Below, one piece after another: positions 8,431 through 16,710 of a stretch of 55,362 bases of DNA. Origin of the DNA: DASYHS01 sp035998295 (lineage in GTDB: Bacteria > Pseudomonadota > Alphaproteobacteria > Azospirillales > Azospirillaceae). The notes under the pieces were generated by a model. The model did not search any database. It was not told the DNA's origin and saw nothing but the letters and a program-made list of their open reading frames with translations. The number at the start of each line of letters is the position of its first letter. The stretch's first letter is position 1. The DNA lies in the NCBI RefSeq assembly GCF_035998295.1, contig NZ_DASYHS010000135.1:1-55362 (forward strand). The letters run 5' to 3'. The position numbers and the translations under genes are program-made.

Positions 8431-9351
8431 CTACGCCGCCCACCCTTCCGCGGCCTGCCGGACCGAGGCCATGAACAGGCGGACCAGGGGGGACGGCTCG
8501 ATGTCGGCCGGCGTCGTCAGGCCGACCGGGCCGCTGGTGTCGGTGGTGTCGACCGGCAGCTCGGCCAGGGTGCCCTCCCGCAGGTCCGGTTCCGCCACCC
8601 CGCGCGAGATGATCCATACCGCGTCGGTCGAGCGCGTGAAGCTCCGCCCGAAGGCGGTCGAGACCGTCTCGACCCGGTCCGGGACGTCGCCGATGCCGTT
8701 CGAGACCAGGAACCGGTCCACCGCCGGCCGGATCAGGGCGTCGCGGTCGGGCAGGACGACGGTGAACGCCGTGATCCCCGCCGGGTCGGGCGGGGTCTCG
8801 GCCAGCAGCGGGTGCCCGGGCCGCACGACCAGCGCCACCCGCTCGGAATAGAGGTGGACGAAGGAGAAGCCGCGCATCTCGTCCGGCGGGCCGAGCCGGC
8901 CGACGACGACGTCCAGCTCGCCCAGGCGCAGCCGGTCCGTCAGGTACCGGTTCGGCCCGGTCACGAGCTGCACCACCGCGCCGGGCGCGCTCTTCTTGAA
9001 GCGCGAGACCGCGTCCGGCGCCAGCCTCGAGGCGACCGTCGGCAGCACGCCGACCCGGATCGGCATCCCCGATCCCCTGCGCGCCTGCGCGACGCCGTCG
9101 AGGCCCTGCCCGAGGGCGGCCATGCTCGCCCCGGCATGGCGCAGGAACACCTCGCCGACCCCGGTCAGGAACACCCCGCTCCGGCTGCGCTCCATCAGCG
9201 AAACCCCGAGCACGTCCTCCAGCTCCTTCAGCGTCTTCGACACCGCCGGCTGGCTCAGCGCCAGCGCCTGCGCCGCCTTGCCCACGCTGCGCCGCCGCGC
9301 GACCTCGACGAAGCACTGGACGTGGCGCCATTTGATCCTGGGATCGATCAA
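8431..9351 (-). CDS. pcaQ: LysR-family regulator, PcaQ-type
   Basis: A 306-residue activator, divergent from the pca genes. The N-terminal winged HTH reads RIKWRHVQCFVEVARRRSVGKAA and SQPAVSKTLKELEDVLGV, very close to the PcaQ subfamily, which responds to beta-carboxy-cis,cis-muconate; an effector domain follows. The start is debatable. TTG at 9351 gives the family start (M)IDPRIKW and has AAAGGG six bases upstream. ATG at 9366 or 9390 are in frame but lack a good ribosome site, and 9390 lies inside the inverted repeat taken to be the operator. Confidence 0.88.
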   Translation of the reverse strand: MIDPRIKWRHVQCFVEVARRRSVGKAAQALALSQPAVSKTLKELEDVLGVSLMERSRSGVFLTGVGEVFLRHAGASMAALGQGLDGVAQARRGSGMPIRVGVLPTVASRLAPDAVSRFKKSAPGAVVQLVTGPNRYLTDRLRLGELDVVVGRLGPPDEMRGFSFVHLYSERVALVVRPGHPLLAETPPDPAGITAFTVVLPDRDALIRPAVDRFLVSNGIGDVPDRVETVSTAFGRSFTRSTDAVWIISRGVAEPDLREGTLAELPVDTTDTSGPVGLTTPADIEPSPLVRLFMASVRQAAEGWAA

Positions 9352-9388
9352 GGCCCGCCCTTTCATGACCAAAGGTAATGAATAGCGC

Positions 9389-9407
9389 ATGAAAAGCCAT
9401 TTTTCAT
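9389..9407. promoter_or_regulatory. Candidate PcaQ operator
   Basis: ATGAAAA and TTTTCAT form a perfect 7-bp inverted repeat around GCCAT, with the T-N11-A character of LysR sites. It lies between the divergent pcaQ and pcaD genes, 69 bases before the pcaD start. A second weak dyad, ATGACC-AAA-GGTAAT at 9365-9379, recalls the ATAACC-N4-GGTTAA box known for Agrobacterium PcaQ, but it matches poorly. Confidence 0.55.
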
Positions 9408-9476
9408 AGCCGTTGAGCGAGATTAGAAAGATTGGGACGGCACAGGTGGCGGCGCGGCGGCGGCACGGGGGGCGGC

Positions 9477-10271
9477 ATGAAGGCGGCGAGCAGCGGCGGC
9501 ATCGCGATCCGCTACCGCGAGGACGGGCGCCCCGACGCGCCGGCGATGGTCTTCGCCAACTCCCTCGGGACGGACCTCCAGGTCTGGGACGCGGTCGCCG
9601 CCGTCTTCGCCGGCCGGTTCCGCGTCCTGCGCTACGACAAGCGCGGCCACGGCCTGTCGGACGCCCCCGCGGGGCCGTACTCGCTCGACGACCATGTCGG
9701 CGACCTCGCGGCGGTGATGGACGCGGCCGGGGCCCGCGACGCGGTCGTCGTCGGCGTGTCCGTCGGCGGGATGATCGCCCAGGCCCTGTCCGCCGCCCGG
9801 CCCGACCTCGTGCGCGCGCTGGTGCTCAGCAACACCGCGCACCGGATCGGCCCGCCGGACATGTGGGAGCGGCGCATCGACGCGGTGCGCGCCGCCGGCA
9901 TCGCCCCGCTGGCGGACGCGATCCTGGAGCGCTGGTTCTCCCTCGCGTTCCGCGCCGCCGGCGACCTCGCGGTGGCGCCCTGGCGCAACATGCTCGTGCG
10001 CACGCCGGCGGAAGGCTACGCCGGCACCTGTGCCGCGATCCGCGACGCCGACCTGACCGCGGTCGCGGCGGCGATCGCCGTCCCGACCCTGGCGGTTGCG
10101 GGCGCGCACGACGCCGCCACGCCGCCCGACCTCGTGCGCTCGACCGCCGACCTGATCCCCGGGGCGGCCTTCGTGTCGCTGCCGGGCCTGGGCCATCTGC
10201 CCTGCGTCGAGGACCCGGGCGCGGTCGCCCGCGTCGTCGACGCCTTCCTGAAGGAGCGGCACCTTGGTTGA
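9477..10271 (+). CDS. pcaD: 3-oxoadipate enol-lactonase
   Basis: A 264-residue alpha/beta hydrolase that opens 3-oxoadipate enol-lactone to 3-oxoadipate. The oxyanion region FANSLGTD, the YDKRGHGLSD strand-turn, the nucleophile elbow GVSVGG (S95), an acidic residue in AVAGAHDAATPP and the catalytic histidine in LGHLPCVEDP are all present. The start at 9477 follows GGGGGGCGG; the 15 residues encoded upstream (from 9432) are glycine/arginine filler. It is the first gene of the pca operon and overlaps pcaC by 8 bases. Confidence 0.95.
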   Translation: MKAASSGGIAIRYREDGRPDAPAMVFANSLGTDLQVWDAVAAVFAGRFRVLRYDKRGHGLSDAPAGPYSLDDHVGDLAAVMDAAGARDAVVVGVSVGGMIAQALSAARPDLVRALVLSNTAHRIGPPDMWERRIDAVRAAGIAPLADAILERWFSLAFRAAGDLAVAPWRNMLVRTPAEGYAGTCAAIRDADLTAVAAAIAVPTLAVAGAHDAATPPDLVRSTADLIPGAAFVSLPGLGHLPCVEDPGAVARVVDAFLKERHLG

Positions 10272-10680
10272 TGATGACCGGACCGACCGGCGGCGCGACC
10301 AGGGGGAGCGGACCCGCCGCGCCGTGCTGGGCGACGCCCATGTCGACCGGGCGGCGGCGAACGTCACCGACTTCGACGCCGACTTCCAGGACTTCATCGT
10401 CGAGGGCGCCTGGGGCTCGGTGTGGAGCCGGCCGGGCCTGAGCCCGCGCGAGCGCAGCCTGATCACGATCGCGCTGCTCGCGGCCGGCGGGCACCACGAC
10501 GAGGTGGCGATGCATGTCCGCGCGTGCCGCAACACCGGCGCCACGCCGGCCGACGTGAAGGAGGCGCTGCTCCACGTCGCCGTCTATGCGGGGGTGCCGG
10601 CCGCGAACCATGCGTTCAAGGTCGCCAAGGAGACCTACGCGGCCCTGGCCGCCGCCGACCGAGAGGGGGAGACCCGATGA
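10264..10680 (+). CDS. pcaC: 4-carboxymuconolactone decarboxylase
   Basis: A 138-residue cytosolic enzyme of the CMD/AhpD-like fold that decarboxylates gamma-carboxymuconolactone to 3-oxoadipate enol-lactone. Visible family segments are GAWGSVWSRPGLSPRERSL, ITIALLAAGGHHDEVAMH and KEALLHVAVYAGVPAANHA. Translation should begin at TTG 10264, seven bases after AAGGAG and inside the end of pcaD. The stop overlaps the pcaH start as ATGA, so the operon is translationally coupled. Confidence 0.95.
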   Translation: MVDDDRTDRRRDQGERTRRAVLGDAHVDRAAANVTDFDADFQDFIVEGAWGSVWSRPGLSPRERSLITIALLAAGGHHDEVAMHVRACRNTGATPADVKEALLHVAVYAGVPAANHAFKVAKETYAALAAADREGETR

Positions 10681-11378
10681 GCGTGACGCCGCGGGACTGG
10701 ACGTCCCATCCGCCCTACCTGTTCCCGGACTACAAGTCGACGGCCCTGCGCGCGCCGGCGAAGCCGCTGGTCCCGTTGCCCCACACCCTGTCCGAGCGCA
10801 CCGGCCCGGTGTTCGGCCACGACGATCTGGGCGAGCTCGACGACGACCTGACGCGCAACGGCCGGCGCAACGGCGAGCCGCTGGGCGAGCGCATCGTCGT
10901 GACCGGGCGCGTCACCGACGAGGCCGGGCGTCCCGTGCGCGACACCCTGGTCGAGGTATGGCAGGCCAACGCCGCCGGCCGCTACGTCCACAAGGCCGAC
11001 CGGCACGACGCGCCGCTGGACCCGAACTTCTCCGGCGGCGGGCGCTGCGTCACCGACGCCGACGGGCGCTACTGCTTCACCACGATCAGGCCCGGCGCCT
11101 ATCCCTGGGGCAACCACCACAACGCCTGGCGGCCGGCCCACATCCATTTCTCGCTGTTCGGGCCGACCATCGCGACCCGGCTGGTGACCCAGATGTATTT
11201 CCCGGGCGACCCGCTGCTGGACCTCGACCCGATCTTCCTCGGCGCGCCGGAACCGGCCCGCCGGCGCCAGGTCGCCGCCTTCTCGATCGAGGCCACGCAG
11301 CCGATGTTCGCGCTCGGCTACGCGTTCGACATCGTGCTGCGCGGCGCGTCCGCCACCGCGATGGAGACCGAGCCATGA
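10677..11378 (+). CDS. pcaH: Protocatechuate 3,4-dioxygenase, beta subunit
   Basis: A 233-residue subunit carrying the non-heme Fe(III) of protocatechuate 3,4-dioxygenase, which cleaves protocatechuate between its hydroxyls to beta-carboxymuconate. The expected two-tyrosine, two-histidine ligand set is visible: Y103 (GRYVHKADRH), Y142 (GAYPWGNHHNAWRPAH), H155 and H157 (AHIHFSLFG). The N-terminal segment (YLFPDYKSTALRAP) is typical of PcaH. It forms the (alpha-beta-Fe) unit with the pcaG product, whose ATG overlaps this stop. Confidence 0.97.
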   Translation: MSVTPRDWTSHPPYLFPDYKSTALRAPAKPLVPLPHTLSERTGPVFGHDDLGELDDDLTRNGRRNGEPLGERIVVTGRVTDEAGRPVRDTLVEVWQANAAGRYVHKADRHDAPLDPNFSGGGRCVTDADGRYCFTTIRPGAYPWGNHHNAWRPAHIHFSLFGPTIATRLVTQMYFPGDPLLDLDPIFLGAPEPARRRQVAAFSIEATQPMFALGYAFDIVLRGASATAMETEP

Positions 11379-11980
11379 GCCGCGCACCCGGGGGGCAGAC
11401 CCCGTCCTCGACCGTCGGCCCGTTCTTCGCCTACGGCCTGACGCCCCGGCAATACGGCTACGACCTCGCCAGCATCGCCCATCCCGTGATCGCGGACGAC
11501 ACCGTCGAGGGCGAGCGCATCCGCATCGTCGGCCGCGTGTTCGACGGCGCCGGCGCGCCGGTCTCCGACGCCATGGTCGAGCTGTGGCAGGCCGACGCGC
11601 AGGGCCGCTACCCGGGGCCGAACCCAGGAACCAACGGGGCGCCGAACACCGGCTTCCGCGGCTTCGGCCGTTGCGGCACCGGCACCGATCCCCACAGCCG
11701 GTTCGTCTTCGAGACCGTGAAGCCGGGGGCGCCGGGCGACGGCCAGGCGCCGCATGTCAGCGTGATCCTGTTCATGCGCGGCCTGCTGACGCACGCATAC
11801 ACCCGCCTGTACTTCTCGGACGAGGCGGAGGCGAACGGCCGCGACCCCGTCCTGGCCGGCGTGCCGGAGGAACGGCGCGCGACCCTGATCGCGACGCGCG
11901 AGGAGACGGACACCGGCATCGCCTACCTGTTCGACATCCACATGCAGGGCGAGCGCGAGACGGTATTCTTCGACGTCTGA
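11375..11980 (+). CDS. pcaG: Protocatechuate 3,4-dioxygenase, alpha subunit
   Basis: A 201-residue subunit homologous to PcaH but without the iron ligands. Typical features are TPSSTVGPFFAYGLTP at the N terminus, AMVELWQADAQGRYPG, the insert TGFRGFGRCGTG, and the end HMQGERETVFFDV. It completes the active-site pocket of the dioxygenase with PcaH. The start/stop overlap (ATGA) with pcaH favours equal subunit synthesis. Confidence 0.97.
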   Translation: MSRAPGGQTPSSTVGPFFAYGLTPRQYGYDLASIAHPVIADDTVEGERIRIVGRVFDGAGAPVSDAMVELWQADAQGRYPGPNPGTNGAPNTGFRGFGRCGTGTDPHSRFVFETVKPGAPGDGQAPHVSVILFMRGLLTHAYTRLYFSDEAEANGRDPVLAGVPEERRATLIATREETDTGIAYLFDIHMQGERETVFFDV

Positions 11981-12014
11981 CCCGCCGGCCGGGTCCCTCC
12001 GGGAGCGACGCGCC

Positions 12015-13355
12015 ATGTCACTGAACGTCTTCGACCGCGGCCTGTACGGCTTGCTGTTCTCCGACCCCGAGACGGCCGCGCTGCTCGACGAGGAGGCCGA
12101 CATCCGGGCGATGCTCGCGGTCGAGGCGGCCCTCGCCCGGGCGGCGGCGCGTGCGGGCGCCATCCCGCTCGATGCCGGCGAGCGGATCGCGGCGGCGGCG
12201 CTCGCGTTCCGGCCCGACCCGCGGGAGCTTGCCGCCGGCACCGCCGCCGACGGCGTTCCGGTCCCGGCGCTTGTCGCCGGGCTGCGCCGCGCCGTCGGCG
12301 GGGAGGCGGCGGCCTACGTCCACTGGGGCGCCACCAGCCAGGACGTCGTCGACACGGCGCTGGTGCTGAACCTGCGCGACGCCCTCGGCGTGATGGAGCG
12401 CCGGCTGGACGCGCTCGCCGCGTCCCTGCTCGACCTCGCCGACCGCCACCGCGCGACGCCGATGGCCGCGCGCACCCGCATGCGCCAGGCGGTCGTGACC
12501 AGCTTCGGCCTCAAGGCCGCGGGCTGGGCGGCGCCGCTGCTGCGCCACCGCCGGCGCCTGGACGAGCTGCGGCCGCGCGTGCTGGCGCTGTCCTTCGGCG
12601 GGGCCGGCGGGACGCTGGACGCCCTGGGCGCGCACGCATTCGCGGTCGAGGCGGAACTGGCGGCCGAGCTTGGTCTGGCGGTGCCGCCCGTGCCCTGGCA
12701 CGGCCAGCGCGACGGCATCGTCGAGTTGGGCGGCTGGCTCGCCATGCTGGCCGGCAGCCTCGGAAAGATCGGGCTCGACCTCGTCCTGCTCGCCCAGTCC
12801 GAGGTCGGCGAGGTGGCCCCGCCCGGGGGCGGCGGCTCCTCGACCATGCCCAACAAGGTCAACCCCGTCGGCCCGGAGGCGCTGGTGGCGCTGGCGCGCC
12901 ATGCCGGCGCGCAGGCCGGGGCGCTGCACCAGGCCGCGCTGCAGGAGCACGAGCGCGGCGGCGCCGGCTGGCAGCTCGAATGGATGGCGCTGCCCGTCCT
13001 GACCGTGGGGACGGCCGCCGCACTGCGGATCGCGCACGCGACGGTGGACGGGCTCGCGGTCGACGCCGGCCGGATGCTGGCGAACATCGAGGCGTCGCAA
13101 GGCCTGCTCCTGGCCGAGGCGGCGGCCTTCGCGCTGTCCCGCCACATGCCGCCGCCGGACGCGCGCGGCCTGGTCGCCGACGCCTGCCGCGACGCCGTGC
13201 GCACGGGCGGGAACCTCGTCGACCTGCTCGCTGCCCGCACGCAGGCACCGGTCGACTGGGCGGCGCTGCGCGACCCGGCGCTGCGCACGGGGGCGGCGGA
13301 CGCGCTGATCGACAGGTTGCTGGCCGCGGCCGGCCGGGACGGAGGAAAACGATGA
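12015..13355 (+). CDS. pcaB: 3-carboxy-cis,cis-muconate cycloisomerase
   Basis: A 446-residue member of the fumarase/aspartase superfamily that lactonises beta-carboxymuconate to gamma-carboxymuconolactone, between PcaHG and PcaC. The superfamily signature GSSTMPNKVNPVGPEAL near residue 275 contains the catalytic serine loop; HWGATSQDVVDTAL near residue 100 and the TRMRQAVVTSFGLKAAGWA stretch are also conserved. It uses ATG 12015 with GGGAG before it and lies 34 bases after pcaG. Confidence 0.95.
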   Translation: MSLNVFDRGLYGLLFSDPETAALLDEEADIRAMLAVEAALARAAARAGAIPLDAGERIAAAALAFRPDPRELAAGTAADGVPVPALVAGLRRAVGGEAAAYVHWGATSQDVVDTALVLNLRDALGVMERRLDALAASLLDLADRHRATPMAARTRMRQAVVTSFGLKAAGWAAPLLRHRRRLDELRPRVLALSFGGAGGTLDALGAHAFAVEAELAAELGLAVPPVPWHGQRDGIVELGGWLAMLAGSLGKIGLDLVLLAQSEVGEVAPPGGGGSSTMPNKVNPVGPEALVALARHAGAQAGALHQAALQEHERGGAGWQLEWMALPVLTVGTAAALRIAHATVDGLAVDAGRMLANIEASQGLLLAEAAAFALSRHMPPPDARGLVADACRDAVRTGGNLVDLLAARTQAPVDWAALRDPALRTGAADALIDRLLAAAGRDGGKR

Positions 13356-13377
13356 GCGGAACGGGGAGGGCGCCGGG

Positions 13378-14229
13378 ATGAGCCGGTTCGTGTCGTTGGC
13401 CGAAGCCGTCGGGACCTGCGTCGCCGACGGCGACACCGTCGCGATGGAGGGCTTCACCCACCTGATCCCCTACGCCGCCGGGCACGAGGTGATCCGCCAG
13501 GGCCGGCGCGACCTGACCCTGGTCCGCATGACCCCGGACATCCTGTACGACCAGCTGATCGGCATGGGCTGCGCGCGCAGGCTCGTGTTCTCCTGGGGCG
13601 GCAATCCCGGCGTCGGCTCCCTCCACCGCTTCCGCGACGCGGTCGAGAACGGCTGGCCGCATCCCCTGGAGGTCGAGGAGCACTCGCACGCCGCCATGGC
13701 CAACGCCTACGAGGCCGGGGCCGCCAACCTGCCCTTCGCGGTGCTGCGCGGCTACCGCGGCGTCGGCCTGCCGGCGGTGAACCCGAACATCTGCGCCATC
13801 GCCTGCCCCTTCACCGGCGAGGAGCTGGCGGCGGTCCCGGCCATCCGGCCCGACGTCGCCATCATCCACGCCCAGAGGGCCGACCGCGCCGGCAACGTCC
13901 TGATCGAGGGCATCGTCGGCGTCCAGAAGGAGGCCGTGCTGGCGGCCCGGCGCTCGATCGTCACCGTGGAGGAGGTGGTCGAGAGCTTCGCCGGCGTCCA
14001 TCCCAACGCCTGCATCCTGCCGCACTGGACGGTGAGCGCGGTCGTCGAGGTGCCCGGCGGCGCGCATCCCTCCTACGCCCACGGCTACTATCCCCGCGAC
14101 AACCGCTTCTACAAGGACTGGGACGCGATCGGCCGCGACCGCGACACCTTCCTCGCCTGGATGCGCGACACCGTCCTGTCCGGCGGCCCCGGGGACTTCG
14201 CCGTCCACGCCCAGCCCCGCCCGAGGTGA
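13378..14229 (+). CDS. catI: 3-oxoadipate CoA-transferase, alpha subunit (CatI/GctA type)
   Basis: A 283-residue family I CoA-transferase subunit. Its length and motifs (DTVAMEGFTHLIPYAAGHEVIRQG near the N terminus, then FSWGGNPGVGSLHRFRDA) match the longer CatI/glutaconate-CoA-transferase A type, not the ~230-residue PcaI type. In this position it should transfer CoA from succinyl-CoA to 3-oxoadipate. It follows pcaB by 22 bases and touches the beta-subunit gene. Assignment to 3-oxoadipate rests on the operon. Confidence 0.82.
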   Translation: MSRFVSLAEAVGTCVADGDTVAMEGFTHLIPYAAGHEVIRQGRRDLTLVRMTPDILYDQLIGMGCARRLVFSWGGNPGVGSLHRFRDAVENGWPHPLEVEEHSHAAMANAYEAGAANLPFAVLRGYRGVGLPAVNPNICAIACPFTGEELAAVPAIRPDVAIIHAQRADRAGNVLIEGIVGVQKEAVLAARRSIVTVEEVVESFAGVHPNACILPHWTVSAVVEVPGGAHPSYAHGYYPRDNRFYKDWDAIGRDRDTFLAWMRDTVLSGGPGDFAVHAQPRPR

Positions 14230-14234
14230 CGCCC

Positions 14235-15026
14235 ATGCCCGACCCTTCCGCCGCCGCACCCGCGACCCCGATCGAGACGATGACGGTGGCGGCGGCGCGC
14301 GCGCTCGGCAACGACGACGTCTGCTTCGTCGGCATCGGCGCCCCGTCCGCGGCCTGCAACCTCGCGCGCCTGACGCACGCGCCCGGCATCACGCTGATCT
14401 ACGAATCCGGGACGATCGGCACCGCGCCCGCGGTCCTGCCGCTGTCGATCGGCGACGGCGAGCTGTGCGAGACGGCGCTGACGACGGTGTCGGTGCCGGA
14501 GATGTTCCGCTACTGGCTCCAGGGCGGGCGCATCACGATCGGCTTCCTGGGCGGCGCCCAGATCGACCGCTTCGCGAACCTCAACACCACGGTGGTCGGC
14601 CCCTACGACCGCCCCAAGGTCCGCCTGCCCGGCGGCGGCGGCGCGCCCGAGATCGCGACCTGCTGCGGCGAGATCTTCGTCACCATGGCGCTGGGCCTGC
14701 GCGCCTTCGTGGACACGCTCGACTTCGTGACCTCGCTCGGCCACGGCAGCGGCCCGGGCTCGCGGGCCCGGCTCGGGGTGACGACCCGGGGGCCGACGCG
14801 GGTGATCACCGACTACTGCATCCTGGAGCCGGACCCCGCCACGGCCGAGCTGACGGTCACCTCCCTGCATGCCGGCGCCACCCGCGACGACGTCGCCTCC
14901 CGGATCGCCTGGCCCGTCCGCTTCGCCGAACGCCTCGCCGAGACGCCGCCCCCCACCCCCCTCGAGCTGGAGACGCTGCGCGCGCTGCACGCCCGCACCC
15001 GGCGCGCCCACGGCGACCAGGGCTGA
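14235..15026 (+). CDS. catJ: 3-oxoadipate CoA-transferase, beta subunit (CatJ/GctB type)
   Basis: A 263-residue partner of the preceding subunit. The conserved glutamate expected to carry the CoA thioester lies in the IYESGTIG segment near residue 60, and GFLGGAQIDRFANLNTT and RLPGGGGAPEIA are typical of the GctB/CatJ branch. ATG 14235 follows GAGGTGA; GTG 14226 is an alternative that overlaps the upstream stop as GTGA. This is the last gene of the pca run; the thiolase (PcaF) that would finish the pathway is not in the window. Confidence 0.82.
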   Translation: MPDPSAAAPATPIETMTVAAARALGNDDVCFVGIGAPSAACNLARLTHAPGITLIYESGTIGTAPAVLPLSIGDGELCETALTTVSVPEMFRYWLQGGRITIGFLGGAQIDRFANLNTTVVGPYDRPKVRLPGGGGAPEIATCCGEIFVTMALGLRAFVDTLDFVTSLGHGSGPGSRARLGVTTRGPTRVITDYCILEPDPATAELTVTSLHAGATRDDVASRIAWPVRFAERLAETPPPTPLELETLRALHARTRRAHGDQG

Positions 15027-15123
15027 GGCGAGCCGTTGAAAATCTCCTCTCCCATTGCACGCCAGAGGACGCGTTCCCGCCGGTGGCGTTCCCCTCCCGC
15101 CCGAATGCGATAGCGTTGCTCCC

Positions 15124-15171
15124 TTGCGACGGTCCGGCAAAATGCCCATAATCACGGTGCAAGATTGCACC
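15124..15171 (+). promoter_or_regulatory. Promoter and operator of the Xre-RES module
   Basis: A sigma70-like promoter is readable: -35 TTGCGA (15124-15129), a 17-bp spacer, and -10 CATAAT (15147-15152). Directly downstream, over the expected start site, GGTGCAA-GA-TTGCACC (15156-15171) is a perfect 7-bp-arm inverted repeat, ideally placed for autorepression by the antitoxin. A further half-site, ATTGCAC, lies at 15054-15060. The rest of the gap after catJ holds no gene. Confidence 0.72.
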
Positions 15172-15191
15172 GGAGCGCGACGGAGGATGAG

Positions 15192-15662
15192 ATGGCAGGC
15201 GTGACGTCGGCAGGCACGGCACCGCGCCCGGAGGGCTGGATGGGGCGCGCCGCGGCTCGGCTCGGCGGGGATTCGGCTTTCTCTACGCCGATCCGCATTC
15301 CGGCCGATCTGGTCCGCCTCGTCACGTCCGGTTTTCCGCTCGCCTCGGTCGAAGCGCTGTGCCGGACGACGCTGAGCGTGGAAGAGTTGCACCGGCTCGT
15401 CATCCCGAAGCGTACGCTGGCCCACCGCAAGGCGCGCGGCGAACCTCTCTCGCCGGAAGAGAGCGACCGCGCCCTGCGGATCGCCCGCATCGCCGCGCTC
15501 GCCGACGACGTATTCGCCGATGTGGGCGCCGCGACGCAATGGCTGCGCCGGCCGACCCGGGCGCTCGACGGGCGCGCGCCGCTCGACCTGCTGGCGAGCG
15601 AGGCGGGAGCGGCCATCGTCGAGGACCTGCTGATGCGGATCGCCCACGGCATCGCCGCCTGA
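15192..15662 (+). CDS. Xre/MbcA/ParS-type antitoxin
   Basis: A 156-residue antitoxin of the COG5642 type. The N-terminal half is a helical Xre-like DNA-binding part (LVTSGFPLASVEALCRTTLSVEELHRLVIPKRTLAHRKARGEPLSP in pieces). The C-terminal ParS/MbcA toxin-binding part contains VFADVGAATQWLRRPTRALDGRAPLDLL followed by AGAAIVEDLLMRIAHGI. The ATG follows CGGAGGATGAG. It precedes the RES toxin by 3 bases and probably represses its own promoter through the adjacent inverted repeat. Confidence 0.9.
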   Translation: MAGVTSAGTAPRPEGWMGRAAARLGGDSAFSTPIRIPADLVRLVTSGFPLASVEALCRTTLSVEELHRLVIPKRTLAHRKARGEPLSPEESDRALRIARIAALADDVFADVGAATQWLRRPTRALDGRAPLDLLASEAGAAIVEDLLMRIAHGIAA

Positions 15663-15665
15663 ACC

Positions 15666-16148
15666 ATGCGGGCCTTCCGCATCACCAAGCGTGCCTTCGC
15701 CGATCTCCAGGGTCTCGGCGGCCGGCACGCGGACGGGCGCTGGCACGCGCGGCCGCGGCGTGTGGTCTATCTCGGCTCATCGCTCGCCCTGGCCACGCTC
15801 GAGATCCTGGTCAACCTCGACCTGACCGGCCATCTGCTGCCGCGCGACATGGTGGCCATGGGCGTCGACCTGCCGGACGACATGACCATGACGGAGGTGG
15901 CGCGCGCGGCGCTCCCGGCCGACTGGCGCTTGAAGGAGCGGTGGCCGGATTGCCAGGCGATCGGCAATGCGTGGCTGGAGGCGGGCGGGACGGCGCTGCT
16001 GAAGGTGCCCTCGGCCGTGGTCCCGCTGGAACACAACCTGTTGCTCAACCCGCTCCATCCCGAGGCGCACCGGATCCCGCCGCCGGTCGTCGAGAGCTTC
16101 TCCCTCGACCCGCGCATCCTCGCCCTGCTCGACGCGGCTTTCGGCTGA
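15666..16148 (+). CDS. RES-domain toxin
   Basis: A 160-residue RES-family protein. Family features are the N-terminal arginine in FRITKRAFAD, DGRWHARPRRVVYLGSSLALATLEILVN containing the conserved R, E and S-rich strand, LKVPSAVVPLEHNLLLNP, and a C-terminal FSLDPRIL. RES toxins are ADP-ribosyltransferase-fold enzymes; studied members hydrolyse NAD+ or ADP-ribosylate phosphoribosyl pyrophosphate synthetase. It is cotranscribed with, and should be neutralised by, the preceding Xre/ParS antitoxin. It is intact in length, with no frameshift. Confidence 0.9.
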   Translation: MRAFRITKRAFADLQGLGGRHADGRWHARPRRVVYLGSSLALATLEILVNLDLTGHLLPRDMVAMGVDLPDDMTMTEVARAALPADWRLKERWPDCQAIGNAWLEAGGTALLKVPSAVVPLEHNLLLNPLHPEAHRIPPPVVESFSLDPRILALLDAAFG

Positions 16149-16157
16149 AGCGGCCCG

Positions 16158-16595
16158 TCAAGCCGTGCGCAGGCGGGCGCGCTCGGGCCGGTAGGAGGGC
16201 ATCAGCGCCAGTGCGCCGTCGCCCAGCAGGATCAGGCTGACCTGCGCGGCCGCCAGGAAGGCCGGGTATTCCCAACCGCCGCCGGGATTGCCGAAGCCCC
16301 AGCCGTTGCCGGCATGCACGACCGTGGCGCCGAGCAGGATCGGCAGCTGCGCCAGCGCCACCCAGCGGACCTGGACGCCCAGGATCAGCAGCAGCCCGCC
16401 GCCCACCTCGGCCAGCATCGTCAGATAGGCCAGGAACGGCGGCAGCCCGAGCGAGGCGAAGAACGCCTCGGTGCCGGCGGGCGTGAACACCAGGACCTTG
16501 GTCAGGCCGTGGGCCAGGAACATGACGCCGAGCGCCAGGCGCAGCACGAGGGCGGCATAGGAAGCCGCCTGGATTTCGGGCCGGGTTTCGGACAT
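16158..16595 (-). CDS. DoxX family membrane protein
   Basis: A 145-residue protein with four hydrophobic helices. The DoxX signature is present: LVLRLALGVMFLAHGLTKV at helix 1, LTMLAEVGGGLLLILGVQVRW at helix 2, and GWGFGNPGGGWEYPAFL before the last helix. DoxX-family proteins are small inner-membrane subunits, some linked to thiosulfate:quinone oxidoreductase or thiol stress. The start at 16595 follows AGGAG; longer in-frame starts are not family-like. It is divergent from a LysR gene that probably regulates it. Confidence 0.88.
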   Translation of the reverse strand: MSETRPEIQAASYAALVLRLALGVMFLAHGLTKVLVFTPAGTEAFFASLGLPPFLAYLTMLAEVGGGLLLILGVQVRWVALAQLPILLGATVVHAGNGWGFGNPGGGWEYPAFLAAAQVSLILLGDGALALMPSYRPERARLRTA

Positions 16596-16620
16596 GGGTG
16601 GGCTCCTGCTGGAGAGTGTC

Positions 16621-16659
16621 TGTTCCGCCGAACATCGCATATCCCCGTTCGGATATAAT
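16621..16659. promoter_or_regulatory. Divergent DoxX/LysR control region
   Basis: Two inverted repeats lie in the 115-base gap: TGTTC-CGCC-GAACA (16621-16634) and ATATCC-N6-GGATAT (16639-16656). The second overlaps a consensus -10, TATAAT, at 16654-16659, reading toward the LysR gene. This suits autoregulation of the LysR gene and control of doxX from one site cluster. Confidence 0.55.
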
Positions 16660-16710
16660 CGGCGTATTCTGCAACTGATTGTCGACGTAGTGTGGACAAA
16701 GGGGGGCGGG

